Both the position numbers and the translations under genes were made by a program. The notes below the pieces were generated by a model. That model saw nothing but the letters and a program-made list of their open reading frames with translations, ran no database searches and was not told the origin of the DNA. Below, in pieces: positions 23,582 through 31,990 of a DNA stretch of 42,270 bases (positions are counted from its first letter, which is position 1; each line of letters opens with the position of its first letter). Source of the DNA: an uncultured Propionibacteriaceae bacterium (GTDB lineage: Bacteria > Actinomycetota > Actinomycetes > Propionibacteriales > Propionibacteriaceae); the NCBI GenBank assembly GCA_938046585.1, contig CALIWR010000033.1, positions 1-42,270 on the forward strand, in the 5' to 3' direction.

Positions 23582-24636
23582 GCGGATTCTGGGATTTTCT
23601 GAACTGGGCGATGTGGCCGTTGTACGCGGCTGTGTCGGGGATCTTGGTTGGGGCGTACCGGATCTGGTCACCCTTGGTCGGGGCTGACAGCGGCTGGACG
23701 TGGGTGCTGTCGATCGTGTCGTTGACGGTCGTGATCCGGACCTTGTTGATCCCGCTGTTCGTGAAGCAGATCAACTCGGCTCGTAATATGCAGCTGATCC
23801 AGCCCAAGCTGAAGGCGTTGCAGCAGAAGTACGGCTCCGATCGGCAGCGGCTCGGCCAGGAGACGATGAAGCTGTACCAGGAGGAGGGCGTCAACCCTGC
23901 CTCTTCCTGCTTGCCGCTGCTGCTGCAGATGCCGATCTTTATCGCGCTGTTCAACGTGCTCAACGGCGTGGCTCGCGGCAATGTGTACGGCTATTTCTTT
24001 GAGCAGCATCCGGATCTGGTGAAGTCGCTGGCGCAGTCGGATGTCTTCGGGGCCCAGCTGGCTGGGACTTTCTTCCCGGTCTCGCCGTTCGGAGCTACCC
24101 AGGTTTTGGCGCTGGTCCTGATTCTGTCGATGACCGGGGTCTTGTACGTGACCCAGCTGCAGTTGATGCAGAAGAACATGCCGCCGGAGTCGATGACCGG
24201 CCCGTTCGCGCAGCAGCAGAAGATGATGCTGTACGTGTTCCCGATCATCTACATGATCGGTGGCGTTTCGATCCCGGTCGGGGTGTTGCTCTACTGGCTG
24301 ACGTCGAACCTGTGGACGCTGGGGCAGCAGTACCTGCTGATCCGTAACAACCCGACCCCGAACACTCCCGCGTACATCGAATGGGAGGAGCGGATGATCC
24401 GGCGCGGCAAGGATCCGAAGAAGATTCAGGCCGAACGGCTAGCGAAACGCTCACCCAAGCGGCGCACCGCCGAGCAGCCGGCGGCCCAGACCGACGGCGA
24501 AGCCAAACAGCCGGCCCGTACCGGGGTGCAGCGTCAGCAGATCCAGCGTCAGCAGCCGCGACGCTCGGGTCGCGCCGAACGGAGAAAGACTGGTCCGGTG
24601 CCGAAGCAGACCGGTCCGGACCCGGCTGGGGAATGA
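23566..24636 (+). CDS. yidC: Membrane protein insertase YidC/OxaA
   Basis: 356 residues. Inserts and folds inner membrane proteins, alone or with SecYEG. Family segments are VVIRTLLIPLFVKQINSARNMQLIQPKLKALQQKYG (start of domain), NPASSCLPLLLQMPIFIALFNVL, and later VFPIIYMIGGVSIPVGVLLYWLTSNLWTLGQQ (parts). About five membrane helices and no large periplasmic domain, as usual in Gram-positives. The C-terminal tail is long, basic and Gln-rich. GGAGG lies just before the ATG. Confidence 0.97.
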   Translation: MLLPLSGFWDFLNWAMWPLYAAVSGILVGAYRIWSPLVGADSGWTWVLSIVSLTVVIRTLLIPLFVKQINSARNMQLIQPKLKALQQKYGSDRQRLGQETMKLYQEEGVNPASSCLPLLLQMPIFIALFNVLNGVARGNVYGYFFEQHPDLVKSLAQSDVFGAQLAGTFFPVSPFGATQVLALVLILSMTGVLYVTQLQLMQKNMPPESMTGPFAQQQKMMLYVFPIIYMIGGVSIPVGVLLYWLTSNLWTLGQQYLLIRNNPTPNTPAYIEWEERMIRRGKDPKKIQAERLAKRSPKRRTAEQPAAQTDGEAKQPARTGVQRQQIQRQQPRRSGRAERRKTGPVPKQTGPDPAGE

Positions 24637-24650
24637 CACCGAGGAGAGCC

Positions 24651-25226
24651 ATGCCTGACCTGATTGAGGATCTGCCGGAGCCGACCGACGAGACCACGCC
24701 GCAGCCAAGCCCGCAGGGCGGTGGGGAGGCTGCGCTAACCGATCCGGTACCTGGTGAGACGCCGATGAGTAAGGCGGACCTTTTGGAGAACGAGGGCGAG
24801 ATCGCCGCCGACTACCTGGAGGAGCTGCTCGATATCGCCGACCTGGACGGGGATATCGACACCTTCGTCGAGGGCGGCCGGGCCCATGTCTCGATCGTGA
24901 CCTCCGGTGATCAGCTGGTCGGTCCGAATGGTGAGGTGCTGGAGGCGCTGCAGGAATTGGCGCGGATGGCGGTGATGACCGAGACCGGTCGGCGGAGCCG
25001 GCTGATGCTGGACATCGCCGGGCACCGCGAGCGGCGCCGTAAGGAATTGCAGGATCTGGCCCGGGACGCGGTCGCCGAGGTCGAGGAGTCGGGGGAGCCG
25101 GTACGGCTGGCGCCGATGAATCCTTTTGAACGCAAGATCGTGCACGACATTGTGGCTGGCGCCGGGCTGGTGTCGGAATCGGAGGGCGAGGAGCCTCAGC
25201 GCCGGGTCGTGGTACGCCCGGCCTGA
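24651..25226 (+). CDS. khpB: KhpB/Jag-like RNA-binding protein (KH and R3H domains)
   Basis: 191 residues. An acidic, proline-rich N-terminus (about 1-40) is followed by ENEGEIAADYLEELLDIADLDGDID, a KH domain containing LVGPNGEVLEALQELARM, then an R3H-like end LDIAGHRERRRKELQDLARDAV and LAPMNPFERKIVHDIV. Jag/KhpB proteins bind RNA in a complex with KhpA. GAGGAG precedes the ATG by four bases. Cotranscribed with yidC and rsmG. Confidence 0.93.
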   Translation: MPDLIEDLPEPTDETTPQPSPQGGGEAALTDPVPGETPMSKADLLENEGEIAADYLEELLDIADLDGDIDTFVEGGRAHVSIVTSGDQLVGPNGEVLEALQELARMAVMTETGRRSRLMLDIAGHRERRRKELQDLARDAVAEVEESGEPVRLAPMNPFERKIVHDIVAGAGLVSESEGEEPQRRVVVRPA

Positions 25227-25230
25227 CCTG

Positions 25231-25884
25231 ATGAAAGACACCAGCCAGGAACGCGTGACGCCGGGTTGTGATCCTGGATCGCGGACCGCTGCCGCGGCTA
25301 GCCGGGTTTTCGCCGATGGGGAGCGGGCTGAGGCGTACGTCCGGATCCTCGCCACCCGGGGGGTGGAGCGGGGACTGATCGGGCCACGGGAGGTTCCCCG
25401 GCTCTGGGAGCGGCATTTGTTGAATTCGGTGGCGGTGTCGTCGTTGATCAGCGCCGGGGTTTCGGTGGTGGATGTCGGTTCCGGGGCCGGGTTGCCGGGG
25501 ATTCCGCTCGCGGTCGCCCGTCCGGATCTGCGGATCACCTTGCTGGAGCCGTTGTTGCGGCGGGCCACCTTCCTGTACGAGGTGACGGCGGAACTAGGGC
25601 TTGATGATCGGGTAACGGTGATCCGGGGTCGGGCCGAGGATTGTCGTGACCGGTTTGAGGTGGTGACCGCGCGGGCGGTCGCCCCGCTGGCCCGGCTGCT
25701 GGGGTGGACTAGGCAGTTGTTTCTGCCCGACGGTGCCCTGCTGGCGTTAAAGGGTGCCTCGGCTGCTGACGAAGTCCGGGCTGCTCGTACCGAGCTGGGC
25801 AGGTTGGGGGTACGGGCACAGCTGCTGTCGGTGCGGGCTGACCCGGACGCTGATCCCACCACCGTTGTTGTGGTCTCGGGTTAG
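25231..25884 (+). CDS. rsmG: 16S rRNA (guanine-527-N7)-methyltransferase
   Basis: 217 residues. Class I SAM-dependent methyltransferase that modifies G527 of 16S rRNA. RLWERHLLNSVAVSSLI precedes the SAM motif VVDVGSGAGLPGIPLAVARP (near residue 87); further marks are LLEPLLRRATFLYEV and ARAVAPLARLLGW. The ATG at 25231, 4 bp after khpB, has a weak ribosome-binding site; GTG at 25255 with AGGA upstream is an alternative. Normally followed by parA, but here two ABC genes intervene. Confidence 0.95.
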   Translation: MKDTSQERVTPGCDPGSRTAAAASRVFADGERAEAYVRILATRGVERGLIGPREVPRLWERHLLNSVAVSSLISAGVSVVDVGSGAGLPGIPLAVARPDLRITLLEPLLRRATFLYEVTAELGLDDRVTVIRGRAEDCRDRFEVVTARAVAPLARLLGWTRQLFLPDGALLALKGASAADEVRAARTELGRLGVRAQLLSVRADPDADPTTVVVVSG

Positions 25885-26188
25885 GTCTGTTCGCCCTCTC
25901 ACGGTGCCGTGCCGGCCGCGGAGTACGAGGTCGGCGGCTGTCTTCGGGTAGGCGAGGCTGAGTCCGGCACGTCCAGGTCTCGAAATGATCACCTGTTCCC
26001 CGGGTTATCCACAGGCTGTGTATTACCTGGGGAAAACTACATCGCTGTTGTTCGTGGTGGGTATCCGGATCTGTCGGAAACAAATGAGACCCCTTCAGAT
26101 TTCCACGGGTAAGGCGTACCTTAGTTCGCGCTGGGGGTGCAGACTCGATCCGGCAGAAGCTGCCGGCACTCCTGGATCGGGAGGAAGA
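25885..26188. promoter_or_regulatory. Leader of the siderophore-type ABC operon, with a DnaA box
   Basis: No gene is supported. A perfect TTATCCACA lies at 26005-26013, in sequence similar to that at 29937-29979. The iron box at 26105-26123 follows, then GGAGG five bases before the first ABC gene's ATG. Confidence 0.6.
26105..26123 (+). promoter_or_regulatory. Putative DtxR/IdeR iron box
   Basis: The core GGTAAGGCGTACC (26108-26120) followed by TTA matches the known 19-bp consensus TWAGGTWAGSCTWACCTWA at about 15 of 19 positions (12 of 13 in the core). It lies 65 bp before the ABC operon, a position suited to iron-dependent repression. Confidence 0.6.
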
Positions 26189-27949
26189 ATGGCAGTCAGT
26201 GTCCGTGATCTGATCCGCCCGGCGCGGCCGGCGATGATCCTGTCTGGGGTGCTGACCGCGGCCGGCGCGGTGCTCGGGATCGTCCCCTTCGTCGCCTTGA
26301 CCCAGCTGGCCGCGGTCTGGCTCCGGGAGCGATCCGATCCGGGCTGGTCCGGGAATCCCTGGCTGCTGATCGGGATCGCGGCCGGTGCCCTGTTGGGCGC
26401 TCAGCTGCTGTACCTGGCTGGTATCGGGGTGACCCATCTAGCGGAGGCGAGACTACGTCACCGGCTACGCCAGCAGATCGTCGACGCGATCGGCCGGCTG
26501 CCGCTAGGTGAGGTGGCCCGGATACCGCACGGCACGATCCGGAAGATGGTCTGCGACGACACGTCTGCCATCCACACCCTGGTGGCCCATATTCCGGGCG
26601 ACGTCACCAACGCGATCGTCGGGGTCCTGGCTGGGGGCGCGTACCTGGTCTGGGTCGACTGGCGGTTGGCGCTGAGCCTGTTGGGGATCTGGCTGCTGGC
26701 CTGCCTGCTGGTCTTCGGGGTGATGGTACGCAGCTTCGGCGACATCACTCAGCGTTTCGGTGAGGCTCAGACCCGGATCTCCGCTGCAACCGTGGAGATG
26801 TTGGAGGGCATCAAGGAGATCAAGAACTTCCAGGCCACCGACGCCACCCGGACCCGCTTCCATCAGGCCCAGACCCACTTCTCTGCGATCTCGTACGAAT
26901 GGGTCAGTGCCTCTGGTAAGCCGATGGCGGTGATGGCTGCATTGCTGCGCCCGTCCACCGTGTTCGCCCTGGTTGCAGCGCTGGCGGTGATGTTTACCAG
27001 CCAGGGCTGGACACCGCTGTCGGCGACCCTGCCGTTCTTCCTACTGGCTCCAGGCCTACCCGACGCGGTGAATACCCTGATCGGCCTCATGCAGCACACG
27101 TACGAATCGCAGATGGCGGCCAAGGCTAGCGCCGACCTGCTGTCGCAGGAGGCGATGCCGCAGGGTGACCTGGACCAGGGTGATGGTCCTATCCCAGGCC
27201 AGGTCGAGGTGGATCAGGTGAGTTTCTCGTACGAACCGGGGGTGCCGGTCCTGAAGGGAGTTTCGTTCACCGCCGAGCCGGGCACGGTGACCGCTTTAGT
27301 CGGGCCCTCGGGTGGTGGCAAGTCCACCCTGGCCAGGCTGGTCGCCCGATTCTACGACGTCACGGATGGGGCGGTCCGGGTCAGCGGTGTCGATGTTCGG
27401 CAGGCAAGTTTCGCCTGGCTGCTGTCGCGGGTGGCGATCGTCTTGCAGGATGTGGCGCTGACCAACGACTCAGTCCTGGATAACATCGCGCTCGGACGTC
27501 CGGGCGCTACCCGCGAGCAGGTCGAGGCAGCAGCCCGGGCTGCGTGCATCCATGACCGGATTCAGCGCCTGCCGCAGGGCTACGACACGATCCTCGGTGA
27601 GGAGGGCGGCTTCCTCTCTGGCGGTGAACGGCAGCGGGTGACCCTGGCCCGGGCGTACCTGCAAGACGCCCCGATCCTGGTACTGGACGAGGCCACCGCG
27701 CAGGCCGATCCGCAGTCCGAACGTGACATCCACCGGGCGCTGAGCCGCCTGGCGCAGGGCCGTACGGTGATCATTATCGCCCACCGGCTGGCGACGATCC
27801 GTGACGCCGACCAGATCCTGCTGCTGGAGGACGGCCAGATCGTGGAGCGAGGACGACACAACGATCTGGTGGCCGCCGATGGCCGTTACGCGGCGATCTG
27901 GCGTAGCCAGGATCTATCCGCCGCCGGTGAGCTGAGCGAGGGGAAGTAG
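26189..27949 (+). CDS. ABC half-transporter, siderophore type (YbtP/IrtA-like)
   Basis: 586 residues: an N-terminal six-helix exporter-fold membrane domain (about 1-310) fused to an ATPase domain (about 340-580). Walker A is GPSGGGKST, the signature LSGGERQRVTLARA, and Walker B LVLDEATAQADPQSE; the ATAxADP form after Walker B is like that of siderophore transporters YbtP and IrtA. Such pairs import iron-siderophore complexes despite their exporter fold. The upstream iron box supports this. The start at 26189 has GGAGG; a longer frame through the leader is rejected. The partner gene is 2 bp downstream. Confidence 0.82.
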   Translation: MAVSVRDLIRPARPAMILSGVLTAAGAVLGIVPFVALTQLAAVWLRERSDPGWSGNPWLLIGIAAGALLGAQLLYLAGIGVTHLAEARLRHRLRQQIVDAIGRLPLGEVARIPHGTIRKMVCDDTSAIHTLVAHIPGDVTNAIVGVLAGGAYLVWVDWRLALSLLGIWLLACLLVFGVMVRSFGDITQRFGEAQTRISAATVEMLEGIKEIKNFQATDATRTRFHQAQTHFSAISYEWVSASGKPMAVMAALLRPSTVFALVAALAVMFTSQGWTPLSATLPFFLLAPGLPDAVNTLIGLMQHTYESQMAAKASADLLSQEAMPQGDLDQGDGPIPGQVEVDQVSFSYEPGVPVLKGVSFTAEPGTVTALVGPSGGGKSTLARLVARFYDVTDGAVRVSGVDVRQASFAWLLSRVAIVLQDVALTNDSVLDNIALGRPGATREQVEAAARAACIHDRIQRLPQGYDTILGEEGGFLSGGERQRVTLARAYLQDAPILVLDEATAQADPQSERDIHRALSRLAQGRTVIIIAHRLATIRDADQILLLEDGQIVERGRHNDLVAADGRYAAIWRSQDLSAAGELSEGK

Positions 27950-27951
27950 CC

Positions 27952-29682
27952 ATGTGGAAGGTGCTACGGCGGGTCGTGAACGCCGACGAGATGCGGGCCA
28001 TCATCGGGTGGTTTGTCGCCTCGGCGATCCTGCAGGGCGTCACCTTGGCCTTGATGATCCCCTTCCTACGGGCCCTGTACGGGCATCACCCGTCGCTGCG
28101 GCGATGGCTGATCGCGGTACTGGCCGTGGGGTTGGTAACGGTGGTGGTGGACATCATCGCCTTCCTGCGCTCGTACCGGGTGAGCGTGTACGAGGTCTGC
28201 GACACGATGATCGATCGGGTCGCCGAGCATGTTTTGACGCTGCCACTGGGGTGGTTCACCGCGCGGCGTGAGGCTGGGGTGATCAATGCCACCTCGCGGG
28301 AGGTGAACACCTTGTCGCATCTCAGCTCGCTGGTAGTGCCGAGCCTGTGTAACGCCTTCATCACCCCGCTGGTGATGCTGGTGGCCGTGGCCTTTGTGGA
28401 GTGGCCGTTGGCGCTGATCATGGCGGTGACGATCGTTCCGCTGTATCTGATCTGGCGGCTGATGTCCAGCGCCACTACCCGCTGCAACGAGCTGGAGGAC
28501 CAGGCCGCGGCGGCGGCTGCCGGGCGGTTGGTGGAGTTCGCCCGGCTGCAGCCGGTGCTGCGGGCGACTGGGGTCACCCAGGTCGGCTGGACGCCCGTAC
28601 GTGAGGTGCTGGAGGCAGACTCGAAGGCGACCTTGGAGGGGTTGCGGATCAAGGGCCGTCCGGCGCAGGGTTTCACCTGGGTGGTGTACGCAGCGTTTGC
28701 GCTGGTGCTCGCGGTAGGCCTGTCGGCCGTTAGTGGACATCGGCTGGACGTCATCGCCTACCTGGCTGTCGCGACGGTCACAGCCCGGATGCTGTTGCCG
28801 TTGACGAAGGCCGCCTTGTACTCGACGGAGAGCAATGCCGCGATGGTGGCGTTGCGTTCGGTTGCCGGGATCCTCGACGCCCAACCCCTCACAGAACCGG
28901 CACCGGAGCAGGTACGTCAGCCCGACGGCACCACGGTGGAGCTGCGGGACGTGTCATTCGAGTATGAGGAGGGTCGCCCGGTACTGGATCGGGTGTCCCT
29001 ACGGGCCGAAGAGGGCTTGGTGACTGCGCTCGTCGGACCCTCCGGGGCGGGAAAGTCGACAATTTTACGGTTGGTCGCTCGGTTCTGGGATGTCTCGGGC
29101 GGATCGGTGACGATCGGTGGGGTGGATGTCCGGCAGCTGCCGGCTACGGAGGTCATGACGCGGATTGCGATGGTCTTCCAGGAGGTCTACCTGTTCGACA
29201 GCACGATCCAGGAGAATCTGCGGCTGGCGAAACCGGACGCTACCGACGAGGAACTCGAGGAGGCGGCCCGGCGGGCGAGCTTGCAGCAGGTGATCGCGGA
29301 ACTCCCGCAGGGCTGGCAAACCCCGGTCGGGCCGGGTGGGGTGAGCCTGTCGGGAGGCGAGCGGCAACGGGTGGCGATTGCCCGGGCTTTCCTGAAGGAT
29401 GCGCCGATCCTGCTGCTGGACGAAGTCACCTCGGCGTTGGACGGGGAGAACGAGTCGGCGATTACTGAGGTAATCCGGGAGCTGTCCACGGGGCGTACGG
29501 TGTTGGTAGTGGCCCACCGGCTGACCACGATCCAACGCGCCGACCAGGTCATCTTCCTGGAACCCGGTCCGCATGGTGCGCAGGTCCGTCAGTCTGGGAC
29601 GGTCGCTGAGCTGGCCCGGCAAGAGGGACCGCTGCGAGGCTTTGTTGAGGCGTACACGTCAGCGGCCCGCTGGAAGCTGTAG
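27952..29682 (+). CDS. ABC half-transporter, siderophore type (YbtQ/IrtB-like)
   Basis: 576 residues, with the same membrane-plus-ATPase plan. Walker A is GPSGAGKST, Q-loop VFQEVYLFD, signature LSGGERQRVAIARAFL, and Walker B LLLDEVTSALD; this DEVTSALD form is common in YbtQ/IrtB partners. It has GAGGGG upstream and starts 2 bp after its partner's stop, so the two form a heterodimer from one transcript. Substrate probably a ferric siderophore, by family and iron box; export of another compound is possible. Confidence 0.82.
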   Translation: MWKVLRRVVNADEMRAIIGWFVASAILQGVTLALMIPFLRALYGHHPSLRRWLIAVLAVGLVTVVVDIIAFLRSYRVSVYEVCDTMIDRVAEHVLTLPLGWFTARREAGVINATSREVNTLSHLSSLVVPSLCNAFITPLVMLVAVAFVEWPLALIMAVTIVPLYLIWRLMSSATTRCNELEDQAAAAAAGRLVEFARLQPVLRATGVTQVGWTPVREVLEADSKATLEGLRIKGRPAQGFTWVVYAAFALVLAVGLSAVSGHRLDVIAYLAVATVTARMLLPLTKAALYSTESNAAMVALRSVAGILDAQPLTEPAPEQVRQPDGTTVELRDVSFEYEEGRPVLDRVSLRAEEGLVTALVGPSGAGKSTILRLVARFWDVSGGSVTIGGVDVRQLPATEVMTRIAMVFQEVYLFDSTIQENLRLAKPDATDEELEEAARRASLQQVIAELPQGWQTPVGPGGVSLSGGERQRVAIARAFLKDAPILLLDEVTSALDGENESAITEVIRELSTGRTVLVVAHRLTTIQRADQVIFLEPGPHGAQVRQSGTVAELARQEGPLRGFVEAYTSAARWKL

Positions 29683-30076
29683 AACCACATCAACATCACG
29701 ACCTATCTCTTTGTAGATTCTTAGGCGAGCCTCTGTTTCACGTGAAACGGATGGTCCCCGAGGGGTGATGGTGGTCGGCTCAGCCAAAGATCCGGCCGAT
29801 ACGGGAGTGTGGGCCGGGGTGTTTCGTGGTCTTTCAGCCACGCTGTGGTCCCTGTGATGGAGGTGATGGATGAGCTTCTCGTGAAGGTTATCCACAAGTG
29901 TCGTTGTATGGAAGTGTCGTTTTACTGGGGATGATGCAAGTAATCCACAGGCTTCTTTGTGACCTGGGGAGAACGACTGAGGTGGCTTGGACCATAGAGA
30001 GGAACCAGAGACACGCCGGGCTTTCGGTGCCAGGGACCTTCTCGCTATCGTGGGAGTCGCTCAAGACGGAGGTTTA
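29683..30076. promoter_or_regulatory. parA upstream region with parS and DnaA boxes
   Basis: No gene is supported. One parS lies at 29735-29748. A perfect TTATCCACA is at 29888-29896 and TAATCCACA at 29941-29949, followed by sequence like that at 26005-26040. GGAGG at 30068-30072 serves parA. Confidence 0.7.
29735..29748. promoter_or_regulatory. parS: parS site 1
   Basis: Perfect 14-bp palindrome GTTTCACGTGAAAC, the ParB recognition sequence, in the intergenic region. Confidence 0.97.
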
Positions 30077-30976
30077 ATGTCCATCGAGAACGGCACCGTT
30101 TCACGTGAAACATCGGATCCGGTTGCGACGCCGCAGCCCGTTTCACGTGAAACGCTTCCCTGGGACGCTATGCCCGCACCCGACCAGACCCGTGTCATGG
30201 TCGTTGTGAACCAGAAGGGTGGCGTCGGGAAGACTACAACCGCAGTGAACCTGGCTGCTGCCCTGGCTATGGGGGGTCTCCAGGTCCTCGTCATCGATAT
30301 GGATCCGCAAGGAAACGCATCAACTGCCCTCGGTGTGGATCATCGGCCTGGAGTGCGTGGTACGTACGAGGTCGTGATCGAGGGGGATCAGATGGCCTGG
30401 CATGTTGTCCAAAGCCCAGAGGCGCCAACAATGCGGGTCTTGCCGGCGACAGTCGACCTGGCCGCCGCAGAAATTGAACTGGTCGCAGTCCCAGGGCGAG
30501 AGCATCGCCTTCTGGATGCTCTCGCCGTATACCTGAAAGAGAAACCACACGACTATGTGATCATCGATTGCCCACCCTCGCTGGGGCTGCTGACGCTGAA
30601 TGCACTGGTGGCGGCTCGTGAGATTCTGATCCCTATCCAATGCGAGTACTACGCCCTCGAGGGTGTCTCCCAACTCACGCGTACGATCGACCTGGTTAAA
30701 GGAAACCTTAACGATGATCTCTGTGTATCGACGGTCATCCTGACGATGCACGATTCTCGGACTCGGCTCTCGACCCAGGTGGGCGATGAGGTGCGCCACT
30801 ACTTCCCGAACGAGACCTTGAAGACCGTGATTCCACGGTCGGTGAGGTTGAGTGAGGCCCCGAGCTATGGGCAGACTGGGATCACGTACAGCCCGGGATC
30901 GTCGGGATCCTTAGCTTATGCCGAAGCGGCGCGAGAGATTGCCAACCGTGGCCGTACTGTAGGAGGTGCCGCATGA
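30077..30976 (+). CDS. parA: Chromosome-partitioning ATPase ParA (Soj)
   Basis: 299 residues. Deviant Walker-type ATPase that, with ParB-parS, moves newly replicated origins. Marks are VVVNQKGGVGKTTTAVNLA (lysine pair around residues 47-52), VIDMDPQGNASTALG, IDCPPSLGLLTLNAL and IPIQCEYYALEGV. The start at 30077 is supported by GGAGG four bases upstream. This gives a ~38-residue N-terminal extension whose two VSRET pentapeptides are encoded by parS sites 2 and 3. The stop overlaps the parB start (ATGA). Confidence 0.96.
   Translation: MSIENGTVSRETSDPVATPQPVSRETLPWDAMPAPDQTRVMVVVNQKGGVGKTTTAVNLAAALAMGGLQVLVIDMDPQGNASTALGVDHRPGVRGTYEVVIEGDQMAWHVVQSPEAPTMRVLPATVDLAAAEIELVAVPGREHRLLDALAVYLKEKPHDYVIIDCPPSLGLLTLNALVAAREILIPIQCEYYALEGVSQLTRTIDLVKGNLNDDLCVSTVILTMHDSRTRLSTQVGDEVRHYFPNETLKTVIPRSVRLSEAPSYGQTGITYSPGSSGSLAYAEAAREIANRGRTVGGAA
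30098..30111. promoter_or_regulatory. parS: parS site 2 (inside parA)
   Basis: Perfect GTTTCACGTGAAAC within the parA reading frame, read as codons for V-S-R-E-T. Confidence 0.97.
30140..30153. promoter_or_regulatory. parS: parS site 3 (inside parA)
   Basis: Second perfect in-frame GTTTCACGTGAAAC, 42 bp after site 2, again read as V-S-R-E-T. Confidence 0.97.
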
Positions 30977-31884
30977 GCCCCCGACAGACCGGGCTGGGAC
31001 GAGGCCTGGGTGAGCTCTTCCAACGGACCGACAAGCCACCGGGTCCAGATGTCGATCCGGCTGTCGCGATTCCTGATGGGTCCCGGTTCCTAGAGATTCC
31101 AGTCGATAAGGTACGGCCGAATCCCCGCCAACCCCGCCAGATCTTCGACGAGGATCAGCTAGCGGAACTCGTGGCGTCGATCCGGGAGGTCGGCCTGCTG
31201 CAGCCAATCGTGGTACGACCCGTCGATGACGGGTATGAACTGGTCATGGGAGAGCGTCGACTCCGGGCCGTACAGGCTTCCGGGGAAGAGACCATTCCGG
31301 CCATCGTACGGCCCACAGAGGAAGCTGATCTGCTGCGGGATGCCCTTCTCGAGAATCTACATCGAACCCAGCTGAATCCTCTCGAGGAGGCTGCTGCCTA
31401 TCAGCAGCTGCTCTCCGATTTCGGCTGTACCCAGGAAGAGCTGAGCCTGCGTATCCAGCGCTCTCGACCCCAGATCAGCAACACCATTCGGCTACTGCGG
31501 CTGCCCCCGGCTGTCCAGCGGCGAGTCGCCGCAGGAGTCCTCAGCGCCGGGCACGCACGGGCCCTGCTGATGTTGGAATCTCCTGAGGAGATGGATGCGC
31601 TGGCGACCCGGATCGTGGCCGAGGGACTCTCGGTACGAGCCACCGAGGAGGCCGTCACCTTGATGATGGCTGACGGCACCAGCCGAAAACGACGCGCCAC
31701 CAGACCCCGTGAACCCCATCCCCGGGCAGCTGAGGTCGCCGGTAGCCTCTCGGACCACTTCGACACCCGGGTCACTGTCACCATGGGACGCAACCGGGGG
31801 CGGATCTCGATCGAGTTCGCAACGGAGGAAGACCTCGACCGGATCCTGGCCATCGTCAACGGAAAAACCGTTTCAACGACCTAA
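30973..31884 (+). CDS. parB: Chromosome-partitioning protein ParB
   Basis: 303 residues. CTP-dependent DNA clamp that loads at parS. The N-terminus carries the ParA-stimulating motif GLGRGLGELF. The CTPase domain shows GLLQPIVVRP, GERRLRAVQA (near 93-102) and ENLHRTQLNPLEEA. The helix-turn-helix has LSLRIQRSRPQISNTIRLL and LSAGHARALL. The C-terminal dimer domain is ISIEFATEEDLDRIL. Coupled to parA by overlap. Confidence 0.97.
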   Translation: MSPRQTGLGRGLGELFQRTDKPPGPDVDPAVAIPDGSRFLEIPVDKVRPNPRQPRQIFDEDQLAELVASIREVGLLQPIVVRPVDDGYELVMGERRLRAVQASGEETIPAIVRPTEEADLLRDALLENLHRTQLNPLEEAAAYQQLLSDFGCTQEELSLRIQRSRPQISNTIRLLRLPPAVQRRVAAGVLSAGHARALLMLESPEEMDALATRIVAEGLSVRATEEAVTLMMADGTSRKRRATRPREPHPRAAEVAGSLSDHFDTRVTVTMGRNRGRISIEFATEEDLDRILAIVNGKTVSTT

Positions 31885-31990
31885 CCTTTCATATTCAAAA
31901 CCATAAGTCGACATTAGATAGAAGGTCTGCGCGCTCGGGTGATGAGACTGCCCGGGTAGAGCGGATGATCTGAGCCACTCCTGGCCCAGA

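Noticed and set aside
25985..26188. N-terminal extension of the first siderophore-type ABC gene into the leader
   Set aside because: It would run over the DnaA box and iron box; the ATG at 26189 has a good GGAGG and the normal family start.
29726..29744. Possible second iron box TTAGGCGAGCCT before parS 1
   Set aside because: Only about 12 of 19 positions match, with the right half lost; too weak.
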